Of a DNA stretch of 7,150 nt, positions 1 to 6,493 are shown piece after piece (the stretch's first letter is position 1; each line of letters opens with the position of its first letter). Source of the stretch: Fimenecus sp045631075. Lineage in GTDB: Bacteria; Bacillota; Clostridia; Oscillospirales; Acutalibacteraceae. Under the pieces are notes generated by a model. It worked only from the letters and a program-made list of their open reading frames with translations. It did no database searches and was not told the origin of the DNA. The stretch is from contig JAZQUC010000150.1 of NCBI GenBank assembly GCA_045631075.1, positions 1 through 7,150 on the forward strand, read 5' to 3'. Both the position numbers and the translations under genes were made by a program.

Positions 1-425
1 CCACGCATTTTTTCGATTGGCTGTTTTGGTTTAACAACTCTTGCAGCAGCAATCTTAGCGCAGTCCATTGGTGAACCGCCACCGAATGCGATAATACCCT
101 GGCAACCATTGTCAAGATACATCTGTCTTGCAGTTTCAATATTATCGATAGTTGGGTTAGGCTGAACACCGTCAAATACTGTGTATTTAACACCAGCCTT
201 ATCCATTTCTTCGTAAAGTGAATTAAGAAGACCGAGTGATGTAAGACCCTTATCAGTTACGATAAGAACATTGTTAACACCCTTGCTCTTAACGAATTCA
301 GGAAGCTTTTTGATGCTTCCAGGACCTGTAAGCATTTCAGGTTCACCCCAAGGTAAGAAGAACTCAACGAGATAAATTACCTTCTGATAAACTCGACAGA
401 ATGCTTTGTAAAATGCGTTTGCCAT
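1..425 (-). CDS. Iron-containing alcohol dehydrogenase, N-terminal part (runs off the left edge)
   Basis: This gene is open from the ATG at 423-425 to the window edge, giving 141 complete codons of a family whose members are usually about 380-420 residues. It starts MANAFYKAF, then has a LPWGEPEMLTGPGS stretch (residues about 25-38), a strand typical of the nucleotide-binding half (NVLIVTDKG, about 55-63) and the family motif GGGSPMDCAK (about 115-124), which contacts NAD(P) phosphates. The iron ligands lie in the missing C-terminal half. Known members reduce aldehydes or ketones to alcohols with NAD(P)H in the cytoplasm during fermentation; the exact substrate (ethanol, butanol, propanediol type) cannot be told from this part. 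The start is supported by an AAGGGA ribosome binding site 9 nt upstream. The 125-nt gap and a candidate promoter separate it from ribF, so it is probably its own transcription unit and not part of the translation operon. Family assignment is firm. Confidence 0.93.
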   Translation of the reverse strand, partial: MANAFYKAFCRVYQKVIYLVEFFLPWGEPEMLTGPGSIKKLPEFVKSKGVNNVLIVTDKGLTSLGLLNSLYEEMDKAGVKYTVFDGVQPNPTIDNIETARQMYLDNGCQGIIAFGGGSPMDCAKIAAARVVKPKQPIEKMR

Positions 426-432
426 AAATATC

Positions 433-459
433 ATTCCCTTTCATTTTGTTGAAGGGAAT
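433..459 (-). promoter_or_regulatory. 5' leader hairpin that covers the dehydrogenase ribosome binding site
   Basis: On the minus strand, ATTCCCTT (452-459) pairs perfectly with AAGGGAAT (433-440), making an 8-bp stem with an 11-nt loop. The 3' arm contains the AAGGGA ribosome binding site (435-440), 9 nt before the ATG at 425. The predicted transcription start falls at the outer base of the stem, so the mRNA would begin with this hairpin. It could limit translation, stabilise the 5' end, or both. The pairing is seen directly; the function is inferred. Confidence 0.45.
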
Positions 460-466
460 CGAGCAT

Positions 467-494
467 TTTATACCCCAATACTCAATTCCAACAA
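467..494 (-). promoter_or_regulatory. Candidate sigma-A-type promoter for the alcohol dehydrogenase gene
   Basis: Reading the minus strand, TTGTTG (489-494) is followed after 16 nt by TATAAA (467-472). The -10 box matches the consensus at 5 of 6 positions, the -35 box only at 3 of 6. The spacing predicts a transcription start near 458-461 and a leader of about 34 nt. The position, in the gap after ribF, fits an independent promoter. This is inference from sequence only. Confidence 0.42.
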
Positions 495-515
495 CCCTTA
501 AATTATATATTGCTG

Positions 516-530
516 TCCGAAAAACTCGGA
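516..530 (-). other. Small hairpin downstream of ribF, not a convincing terminator
   Basis: On the minus strand, TCCGA and TCGGA form a 5-bp stem around a 5-nt GTTTT loop, 20 nt after the ribF stop codon. No run of T follows the stem (the next bases are ACAGC), so it does not look like an intrinsic terminator. It is the only inverted repeat I see between the ribF stop and the candidate promoter. How ribF transcription ends is therefore unclear; it may read through into the dehydrogenase gene. Confidence 0.3.
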
Positions 531-550
531 AAATCAACACTATTTACATT

Positions 551-1435
551 TTAAACCATTTTGTTAAATATTTCAATAGCTGATTTGGTATCTGAATCAA
601 TTTGTGCTTTTAATTCGTCTTTAGAACTGAATTTCTTTTCCTGTCTTATAAAATCAAGAAGCTCAACACGGATTTTCTGGTAATACAAATCACCATCAAA
701 GCCTAATATACAAGTTTCAGAAAGAACCTTATCACCACCAATTGTGGGATGACAACCAAAATTTGTAACTGACGGATAAATTTTGCCGTCAACTGTTGAT
801 TGTGAAGCATAAACACCGTGTTTAAGATTTATAAAGCCTGTTGGAAAATGCTGATTGATTGTCGGAAAGCCTAAAATCTTTTTGCCGATTTTGTTTCCTT
901 CAACCACAAGAAAATCATATGAAAAATTTCGTCCCAGCATTTCATTGGCTGTGATAATATCACCATTTGCCAAGGCTTCACGAATTCTTGTGGCACTAAT
1001 CATTTCGCCCTTGTACATGGTGCTTTTTGCCATACGATAAACAATACCATATTTTTCACAAAGCTCACATAAAACTTTACTGTTTCCGCCACCGTCTTTA
1101 CCAAAAAGAAAGTTTTCACCACATACAACAGCACCAACATTGTGCTTTTTTATAAGTACATCACGCAAAAATTCTTCAGGAGAAAGATTGCGGATTTCTT
1201 CAAAACTGATATGAACAGGTAAAACACCGTTTTCTTTTGCAAGTCTTTCCTTGTCCTCACTTGTGATAAGCTGTGGAGGAGCAAAGCCTTTAAGAACGGC
1301 TTGCGGATGTGTATCAAACATAAGCATAGCAGGGACAAAGCCTTCTATTGCAAAGGATTTTGCTTCATTCAGCACATTAAGGTGACCACGATGTAATCCA
1401 TCGAAAGTACCAAGTGCCAATGCAAGTTTATTCAT
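551..1435 (-). CDS. ribF: Bifunctional riboflavin kinase / FAD synthetase RibF
   Basis: This cytoplasmic enzyme phosphorylates riboflavin to FMN with ATP and then adenylates FMN to FAD. Two domains are visible in 294 residues. The N-terminal nucleotidyltransferase half has GTFDGLHRGH (9-18, the HxGH-type ATP site) and ISATRIREAL (146-155, the counterpart of the ISSTRIR motif). The C-terminal kinase half has GKKILGFPTIN (184-194, the PTxN ATP/Mg site), TNFGCHPTIGG (224-234) and ETCILGFDGDLYYQKIRVELLDF (from 240, with E240 at the expected catalytic glutamate). The protein starts straight on the first strand and lacks the roughly 12-15 residue leader of many homologues. The ATG shares four bases (ATGA) with the truB stop, so its translation is probably coupled to truB; an AAGGGTG lies 13 nt upstream. 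ribF following truB is the usual order in Firmicutes. Neither domain shows a truncation. Confidence 0.96.
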   Translation of the reverse strand: MNKLALALGTFDGLHRGHLNVLNEAKSFAIEGFVPAMLMFDTHPQAVLKGFAPPQLITSEDKERLAKENGVLPVHISFEEIRNLSPEEFLRDVLIKKHNVGAVVCGENFLFGKDGGGNSKVLCELCEKYGIVYRMAKSTMYKGEMISATRIREALANGDIITANEMLGRNFSYDFLVVEGNKIGKKILGFPTINQHFPTGFINLKHGVYASQSTVDGKIYPSVTNFGCHPTIGGDKVLSETCILGFDGDLYYQKIRVELLDFIRQEKKFSSKDELKAQIDSDTKSAIEIFNKMV

Positions 1436-2322
1436 TCTTTTACCAGCACCCTTCTGACTGTAAGGTCGCCTTTTTCTGTAAGTATTTCCCCAAGGCCTAA
1501 AAATTCACCGTCAGGGGATTTGACACGATAAATTCCCACAGGATATTCACCGTGTAAGCGTTCATAACCCAATTCGCCACCGTTCTGGAAACGGTTTGCC
1601 TGTGGTTTTGAAACTTTGATTTCAGGATAACTCATAAGTGCAGTTTCTACAGATGTGATTGTTTCACTTGCTCTGTTTTCTTTCACAAGAGTTTCCAATT
1701 CTTCTAAAGTTACTGACTTTTCTATTGAAAATCCGTTGGCTTCAGTCCTACGAAGTGCAGTCATAACAGCACCACAGCCCAAATCCCGACCAATGTCGTC
1801 ACAGAGTGAACGGATATATGTACCTGCTGAGCAGGTAACATCCATAGAAAATTCAGTTCCGTTAAAATCATAGATTTCTAATTTTTCAATGGTGATTTGT
1901 CTTTGCTCACGCTCAATTTCAATGCCTTTTCGTGCTAAATCATAAAGGCGTTCACCGTCTTTTTTGAGAGCAGAATACATTGGAGGTGTCTGCAAAATAT
2001 CACCCTTATAATTTTCTGCCACAGAAAGCAACTGCTCGAGTGTTACATTGACTTCACTTTTCGATAAAATCTCACCTGTAACATCAAGTGTATCAGTTGT
2101 GATGCCTAATTTCACCCTTGCAGTATAGCTTTTTCTGTGTTCAGGCAAAAGCTCAATGAATCGGGTACAATGTCCCAACATAATAACAAGCACACCGGTA
2201 GCCATAGGGTCCAGTGTTCCTGTATGTCCTGCTTTTTTGACACCAAGAATACGAGAGGCTCTTTTAACAGCCATAAATGATGTCATATCACAGGGTTTGT
2301 CAAGACAAATTATACCTGTCAT
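1432..2322 (-). CDS. truB: tRNA pseudouridine(55) synthase TruB
   Basis: TruB converts uridine 55 in the T-loop of tRNAs to pseudouridine and also acts as a tRNA-folding chaperone. The 296-residue length is normal for the family. Visible motifs are LDKPCDMTS near the N-terminus (7-15), GHTGTLDPMATGVL (32-45, catalytic Asp38), YSALKKDGERLYDLARKG (116-133) and GTYIRSLCDDIG (167-178), followed by a C-terminal PUA-like RNA-binding region from about residue 235. The first motif has Asp where many homologues have Gly (LDKPxGxTS). This sits outside the catalytic aspartate, so activity is expected. The ATG follows GGCGGAG with a 5-nt spacer. Upstream is a 175-nt gap that contains a palindromic element, unlike the tight joins elsewhere in the operon. 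Downstream, ribF overlaps by four bases. Confidence 0.97.
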   Translation of the reverse strand: MTGIICLDKPCDMTSFMAVKRASRILGVKKAGHTGTLDPMATGVLVIMLGHCTRFIELLPEHRKSYTARVKLGITTDTLDVTGEILSKSEVNVTLEQLLSVAENYKGDILQTPPMYSALKKDGERLYDLARKGIEIEREQRQITIEKLEIYDFNGTEFSMDVTCSAGTYIRSLCDDIGRDLGCGAVMTALRRTEANGFSIEKSVTLEELETLVKENRASETITSVETALMSYPEIKVSKPQANRFQNGGELGYERLHGEYPVGIYRVKSPDGEFLGLGEILTEKGDLTVRRVLVKE

Positions 2323-2340
2323 TAAAACTCCGCCTTTATA

Positions 2341-2356
2341 ACCGAGAAGACTCGGT
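2341..2356 (-). other. Short hairpin just upstream of the truB ribosome binding site
   Basis: ACCGAG and CTCGGT form a perfect 6-bp stem with a 4-nt loop (TCTT on the transcribed strand). It ends 18 nt before the truB ATG, and the GGCGGAG ribosome binding site lies between hairpin and start, unpaired. There is no T-run after it in the direction of transcription, so it is not a terminator for nrnA. On the plus strand it is followed by AGTTTTA, but no plus-strand gene reads into it. It could shape access to the truB start or mark an mRNA processing site; this is inference. Confidence 0.4.
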
Positions 2357-2377
2357 AGTTTTATTCGTCATACGACG

Positions 2378-2386
2378 AGTGGTGTT
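2378..2386. repeat. Left copy of 9-bp direct repeat (probable target-site duplication)
   Basis: AGTGGTGTT is identical to 2479-2487. The two copies sit directly at the outer edges of the palindromic element, and the match stops at exactly nine bases on both sides. A short chance repeat is possible, but the position fits a duplication made on insertion. Confidence 0.55.
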
Positions 2387-2478
2387 GTGTTGCAGTAGGG
2401 GACGACAACCTGGCGTCCCGCTATTGGTTTATTTGTACATTTAATTCGGGCTGCCGAGGTCGTCAGCCCCTACATTGT
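2387..2478. mobile_element. Palindromic MITE-like element between nrnA and truB
   Basis: This 92-bp non-coding segment is a long imperfect inverted repeat. GTAGGGG (2395-2401) pairs with CCCCTAC (2467-2473), ACGAC (2402-2406) with GTCGT (2459-2463), and CCCG (2417-2420) with CGGG (2447-2450), with partial pairing between and a 26-nt A+T-rich centre. It carries no reading frame of note. A perfect 9-bp direct repeat (AGTGGTGTT) flanks it at 2378-2386 and 2479-2487, as expected for a target-site duplication made on insertion. Short G+C-rich palindromes ending in GTAGGGG are common between genes in Clostridia; I recognise the style but cannot name a family. In the operon mRNA it would fold into a strong hairpin between nrnA and truB. 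The fold and direct repeats are seen; mobility is inferred. Confidence 0.62.
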
Positions 2479-2487
2479 AGTGGTGTT
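2479..2487. repeat. Right copy of 9-bp direct repeat (probable target-site duplication)
   Basis: AGTGGTGTT is identical to 2378-2386. This copy lies 10 nt past the nrnA stop codon and overlaps by two bases a 12-bp perfect palindrome (2486-2497). If the element inserted here, the original gap between nrnA and truB would have been about 74 nt. Confidence 0.55.
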
Positions 2488-2497
2488 ACTATAGTAA

Positions 2498-3445
2498 TCA
2501 AAGTTCAGCTGATATTACATCAAGCAACTTTATTTTTGCTTCATCCAATGAACAATCAAACTCGCACCCTGCAGCACGATTATGACCGCCACCACCAAAG
2601 TTAGCGCAGATTTTTGCTGCATCATAAGGCTCAACGGTACGAAGTGAAACCTTGTACTTACCGTTAGTCTGCTCACGGATTGTAACGCCAACCTTTACGC
2701 CTTCAATTTTACGAGGAATAGACGCAATTCCGTCACATTCACTCTCGTTTGACCCACTTGCATTAAACATTTCCTGTGTGATTGTCATAATCGCACATTT
2801 TCCGTCAAAGTGAGATTCGATTGAAGCTACAGCCATCTGTTCAAGTCTTATATATGAAAGTGTTCTTGTTTCAAACATAAGACGGTTAATGAGTGTATAG
2901 TCAGCACCCTTTTCCATAACTTCAGCAGCAATTCTGTGAACTGTCGGTGTTGTGTTTGAGAACATAAAGCAACCTGTGTCAGTTGCAAGACCTGTATAAA
3001 CACAGTTTGCAATTTCAGGTGTGATTTCTACACCTAATTCACAAATTACTTCATAAATTACAACTGCAGCAGCAGCTCGGTCTTCTAAAAGAAGATTTTC
3101 CGCATATTCGCGGTTTGACATATGGTGGTCAATGCATAAAAATACATTGTCACCATATTTTGCTTCAAATTCGTCACCTAAAAGCTTTTTGTCAGCCACA
3201 TCAACTGCAATTATTTTATCAAATTTTATTTCGCTGTTCGGGAGATTTTGCCACAAATATGAATATTTGTCAGCCATTTCGTCGTTACAGCGAACCATAG
3301 ACTTTTTACCTAATAAATCGAGCGCTCTTTTAAGTGCAAAAGCACTGCCAAGAGTATCACCATCAGGATGTCTGTGAGAAAGAATAAGATAGTTATCAAA
3401 TTCTTTTAAGAGTGATGCACATTCTTTAACATCAATTCTTTTCAT
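2498..3445 (-). CDS. nrnA: DHH-family nanoRNase / pAp phosphatase NrnA
   Basis: This cytoplasmic DHH-DHHA1 phosphoesterase degrades 2-5 nt RNA to mononucleotides and dephosphorylates 3'-phosphoadenosine 5'-phosphate (pAp) to AMP; some relatives also cleave cyclic-dinucleotide products such as pApA or pGpG. At 315 residues the length is normal. The DHH domain shows SHRHPDGDTLGS (23-34, metal ligands D28 and D30), AVDVAD (80-85, D82), the DHH signature (106-108) and TDTGCF (155-160, D156). The C-terminal DHHA1 domain ends with GGGGHNRAAG (284-293), the substrate-binding loop. All metal-binding motifs are present. The ATG lies 3 nt after the rbfA stop, and its ribosome binding site GAGGA, 7 nt before the start, is inside the last rbfA codons. 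The rbfA-nrnA-truB-ribF order is common in Clostridia. The exact substrate preference cannot be read from sequence. Confidence 0.93.
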   Translation of the reverse strand: MKRIDVKECASLLKEFDNYLILSHRHPDGDTLGSAFALKRALDLLGKKSMVRCNDEMADKYSYLWQNLPNSEIKFDKIIAVDVADKKLLGDEFEAKYGDNVFLCIDHHMSNREYAENLLLEDRAAAAVVIYEVICELGVEITPEIANCVYTGLATDTGCFMFSNTTPTVHRIAAEVMEKGADYTLINRLMFETRTLSYIRLEQMAVASIESHFDGKCAIMTITQEMFNASGSNESECDGIASIPRKIEGVKVGVTIREQTNGKYKVSLRTVEPYDAAKICANFGGGGHNRAAGCEFDCSLDEAKIKLLDVISAEL

Positions 3446-3448
3446 ATA

Positions 3449-3814
3449 TTATTCCTCATCGTCAGCTTCAGTAATAACTGTGCTTTCGATTTTCTTGAAT
3501 ATTTCCATACCGTGCTGGACAGAATCGTCAGCAATAAATTTAAGCTCAGGAGTTTTTCTGAGGTGTAATTTACTGCCAACTTCGCGTCTGATAAGACCTG
3601 TTGCAGATGTAAGACCCTTAACTGCTTCTTTTGCATCATCAATGCCACTCATTGAGCTGACATAAACCTTTGCAAATGAAAGGTCAGAAGTTACATCAAC
3701 ACGAACAACAGTAAGAATTTTATCTCTTACTCGTGGGTCCTTTAATTCACGGATAACGGCAACTATTTCTCGTTTGATATCTTCCGATACTCTACCTACT
3801 CTATATCCTGCCAT
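3449..3814 (-). CDS. rbfA: 30S ribosome-binding factor RbfA
   Basis: RbfA is a small KH-fold protein that binds the 30S subunit near the 5' end of 16S rRNA (helix 1 region), aids late maturation and supports growth in the cold. The 121-residue length is typical. Family features are the N-terminal RVSEDIKREI (8-17), LKDPRVRD (24-31), VDVTSDLSFAKVYVS (39-53), then LRKTPELKFIADDSVQHG (85-102), ending in an acidic tail (EADDEE). The ATG overlaps the infB stop by one base (TAATG), which suggests coupled translation. A GGAGGA lies 12 nt upstream within infB. RbfA and IF2 act on the same subunit, so the pairing makes functional sense. Confidence 0.97.
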   Translation of the reverse strand: MAGYRVGRVSEDIKREIVAVIRELKDPRVRDKILTVVRVDVTSDLSFAKVYVSSMSGIDDAKEAVKGLTSATGLIRREVGSKLHLRKTPELKFIADDSVQHGMEIFKKIESTVITEADDEE

Positions 3815-6174
3815 TAGTCTCTATATTCCTCCATAATGAAAGCTTCAAAAATGCCGCCTTCCTTAACGTCGTTGAACTTGTTAAGACCGATACCACATTC
3901 ATAACCTGAAGCTACTTCCTTAACGTCGTCCTTAAATCGTTTGAGTGAAGAAATTGAATCTTCAGCAATAACAATACCGTCACGAACAACACGAATCTGT
4001 GCGTTACGAAGAACCTTACCGTTAAGAACATAAGAACCTGCAATTGTACCTGCAGAAGAAAGCTTGAATACGTTACGAACTTCAATACGACCAAGTAATA
4101 CTTCACGGAATTTAGGTGCAAGCATACCCTTCATAGCATCTTCAATTTCTTCAATACAGTCATAGATGATACGATACATTCTCATATCAACACCGTCACG
4201 CTCTGCAATTTCAGCAGCAACAGGGTCAGGACGAACATTGAAGCCAACGATAATAGCATTTGATGCGTTAGCAAGCATAATATCTGATTCACTTACTGCA
4301 CCAACACCACCGTGGATAACCTTAACCTGAACTTCTTCATTTGAAAGCTTTTCAAGATTCTGCTTAACTGCTTCAACTGAACCCTGAACGTCAGCCTTAA
4401 CGATAATGTTAAGAGTCTTGATTTTACCTGCATTGATTGATGAGAACAAGTTATCAAGTGTAACCTTCTGGTACTGATTGAACTGTTCTTCTTTCTTTTC
4501 CTGCTTTCTCTTTTCAACAAGCTCACGAGCAAGTCTTTCATCAGAAACAGCATTGAAAATGTCACCTGACTGTGGAACTTCGTCAAGACCCATAATTTCA
4601 ACAGGAACTGATGGACCAGCTTCTTTAAGTGAACGGTGCTTGTCGTCAACCATAACACGAACACGACCAACTGCTGTACCTGCAACAACAATGTCACCTG
4701 AATGAAGTGTACCATTCTGAACAAGAAGTGTTGCAACAGGACCCTTACCCTTATCAAGACGAGCTTCGATAACGATACCTTTAGCTGCTCTGTTTGGATT
4801 AGCCTTAAGCTCTCTCATTTCTGCTGTAAGAAGAACGTTTTCAAGAAGTGTATCAATGTTCATATGTGTCTTTGCAGAAACAGGAACACAGATAACGTCA
4901 CCACCCCATTCTTCAGGAACAAGACCATGTTCAGTAAGCTGCTGCATAATCTTGTCAACTGTTGTGCCTGGTTTATCCATCTTGTTAATAGCAACGATAA
5001 TATCAACTTCAGCAGCCTTTGCGTGGTTGATAGCTTCAATTGTCTGTGGCATAATACCGTCATCAGCAGCAACAACAAGGATTGCAACGTCAGTAGCCTG
5101 AGCACCACGAGCACGCATTGATGTGAATGCAGCGTGACCAGGTGTGTCAAGGAATGTGATGTACTGACCGTTAAGGTTTACTCTGTAAGCACCAATGTGC
5201 TGAGTAATACCACCTGCTTCAGTAGCAGTAACATTTGTATTCTTAATTGCGTCAAGAAGGGAAGTCTTACCGTGGTCAACGTGTCCCATAACAACTACAA
5301 CAGGGTCACGAGTAACAAGGTTTTCTGCATCGTCTTCTGAGTCGTCAATAATTCTTTCTTCAATTGTAACAACAACTTCACGGTTAACCTTTGCACCAAG
5401 TTCAGTTGCTACGATTTCAGCTGTATCATAGTCGATTACTTCGTTAACAGAAGCCATCATACCAAGAGTGAAGAGCTTTTTGATAACTTCAGCAGCAGTC
5501 ATTTTAAGACGAGATGCAAGTTCACCGACTGTGATTTCGTCACCAACAGTGATTACAGGTGGTTTCTTTGCTCTTTCTGCTGCAATTCTCTTAAGTCTTT
5601 CTGCTTCTGTTTCCTTTTTACCGCTTCTCATACCCTGTTTACGGTACTGCTGACTCTTTTGCTTAAGCTTCTGCTTTTTAACCATATTGTCACTCTGGTG
5701 AGCGTTAGCAGGAGCAATATTTTCATATTTTTCGTTGTACTTTTCAGCATCAAAGGAATTTGCTCTTGTGTCGATGTGACGCATTTCACCCTTTGTACGA
5801 GCCTGTAAAGGCTTGTTCTGGTCTTTTTCCTTTTTCTTTGGTGGCTGTGCATTTTGGTTTGCAGGAGCAGGTTTCTGTGTTTCAGTAGGTTTCTGTTCCT
5901 TTTTATCCTTTGCAGGAGCCTTGTTGTCCTTTTTCTGCTGTGGTTTTGATTCAGCCTTTGGCTTTTCCTGTGGAATAGCGCTGAAATATTCATCAAAGCT
6001 CTTTACAGAATTTTCTTTTGTGATTACATCAAAAATAAAATCAAGTTCCTTTTCTTCAAGAGCTGTCTGTGATTTCTTTTCACTTTCAAAATACTGTGAA
6101 ATTTTTTCTATAACAAATTTGCTTGGGATATTAAAGTCCTTGGCAACTTCGTGCACTTTGTACTTTTTAATCAT
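3814..6174 (-). CDS. infB: Translation initiation factor IF-2
   Basis: IF2 is the GTPase that brings formyl-methionyl initiator tRNA to the 30S subunit and promotes subunit joining. The 786 residues show an IF2_N domain (1-50), a long K/Q/P/E-rich disordered linker (about 65-205), a second IF2_N-like domain (about 208-262), then the G domain with G1 GHVDHGKT (297-304), G2 GGITQHIG (321-328), G3 DTPG (343-346), G4 NKMD (397-400) and G5 SAK (433-435). Domain II follows (about 460-545), then C1 with HGGVGAVSESDI (621-632), and C2 with GYECGIGLNKFNDVKEGGIFEAF (757-779), which binds the initiator tRNA. All key motifs are intact. GGGAGGT, 7 nt upstream, supports the start. The ATG overlaps the ylxQ stop by eight bases (ATGATTAA). 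By eye, codon use looks strongly biased, as expected for an abundant factor. Confidence 0.99.
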   Translation of the reverse strand: MIKKYKVHEVAKDFNIPSKFVIEKISQYFESEKKSQTALEEKELDFIFDVITKENSVKSFDEYFSAIPQEKPKAESKPQQKKDNKAPAKDKKEQKPTETQKPAPANQNAQPPKKKEKDQNKPLQARTKGEMRHIDTRANSFDAEKYNEKYENIAPANAHQSDNMVKKQKLKQKSQQYRKQGMRSGKKETEAERLKRIAAERAKKPPVITVGDEITVGELASRLKMTAAEVIKKLFTLGMMASVNEVIDYDTAEIVATELGAKVNREVVVTIEERIIDDSEDDAENLVTRDPVVVVMGHVDHGKTSLLDAIKNTNVTATEAGGITQHIGAYRVNLNGQYITFLDTPGHAAFTSMRARGAQATDVAILVVAADDGIMPQTIEAINHAKAAEVDIIVAINKMDKPGTTVDKIMQQLTEHGLVPEEWGGDVICVPVSAKTHMNIDTLLENVLLTAEMRELKANPNRAAKGIVIEARLDKGKGPVATLLVQNGTLHSGDIVVAGTAVGRVRVMVDDKHRSLKEAGPSVPVEIMGLDEVPQSGDIFNAVSDERLARELVEKRKQEKKEEQFNQYQKVTLDNLFSSINAGKIKTLNIIVKADVQGSVEAVKQNLEKLSNEEVQVKVIHGGVGAVSESDIMLANASNAIIVGFNVRPDPVAAEIAERDGVDMRMYRIIYDCIEEIEDAMKGMLAPKFREVLLGRIEVRNVFKLSSAGTIAGSYVLNGKVLRNAQIRVVRDGIVIAEDSISSLKRFKDDVKEVASGYECGIGLNKFNDVKEGGIFEAFIMEEYRD

Positions 6175-6493
6175 TTTCGTAACCTCCCGTTATAATTTCT
6201 GTTATTCTATCTGCGAATCCGCTGTCATCAATTGAAATAACTCCTGCACGAGCATTAATGCAAAAGGCAAGTTCTTTCATATTAAATGATACATCTGTAT
6301 ATTTAATATTTCGGTTATCATAAGAACATTCATCCTGCATTTCTTTTTTTAGTCTTTCTGAAGTGTCGCAACAGGTGATAACCAATTTTGCTTTTCTTTT
6401 TTTGATTGATGTGATTACTGCGTCGTGACCTAATGACATTTTTCCTGCACGACGGCATAATCCTAAAAGTCCGGTTAATTTTTCGTTAATCAT
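6167..6493 (-). CDS. ylxQ: L7Ae-family ribosome-associated protein YlxQ
   Basis: This 108-residue protein belongs to the L7Ae/L30e/S12e/Gadd45 fold, whose members bind kink-turn or related RNA; the cellular target of YlxQ is not well established. Visible features are GLLGLCRRAGKMSLGHDAV (8-26, the family N-terminus), a basic KKRKAKLVITCCD segment (31-43) and SERLKKEM (45-52). The frame is open further up, to an ATG at 6521-6523, but that start has no ribosome binding site and would add ten residues unlike the family. I choose the ATG at 6491-6493: it places the conserved GLLGLxRRAGK at the usual distance and overlaps the rnpM stop by eight bases. A GGAGGA (6508-6513) is 14 nt away, longer than usual, so coupling to rnpM translation is likely to matter. 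Confidence 0.9.
   Translation of the reverse strand: MINEKLTGLLGLCRRAGKMSLGHDAVITSIKKRKAKLVITCCDTSERLKKEMQDECSYDNRNIKYTDVSFNMKELAFCINARAGVISIDDSGFADRITEIITGGYEND

Noticed and set aside
516..530. Intrinsic terminator after ribF.
   Set aside because: The stem is only 5 bp and no T-run follows on the transcribed strand; listed only as a hairpin.
561..578. Rex-like redox operator (TTGTTAA, 4-nt gap, TTCAATA) upstream of the dehydrogenase gene.
   Set aside because: Only one half-site is perfect, it lies within the last ribF codons and about 70 bp upstream of the candidate -35 box. Too weak to call, though a search with a Rex matrix would settle it.
2280..2302. TruB first motif reads LDKPCDMTS, with Asp instead of the common Gly, as a possible sign of an inactive enzyme.
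   Set aside because: The catalytic Asp38 motif and the other family motifs are intact and this position varies among homologues, so loss of function is not supported.
4293..4757. Second minus-strand open frame of 154 codons inside infB.
   Set aside because: It is an alternate-frame shadow of infB; the Leu/Val/Arg-heavy product is typical of frame-shifted reading, and the infB frame is intact with all motifs.
4702..5121. Plus-strand open frame of 139 codons opposite infB.
   Set aside because: It lies opposite the G-domain part of infB, its product is low-complexity and resembles no family I know, and the open frame is explained by infB codon bias.
5813..6235. Plus-strand open frame of 140 codons, rich in Phe, Ser and Cys, opposite the infB 5' region.
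   Set aside because: It is the mirror of the Lys/Gln/Pro-rich linker codons of infB; no ribosome binding site or family resemblance.
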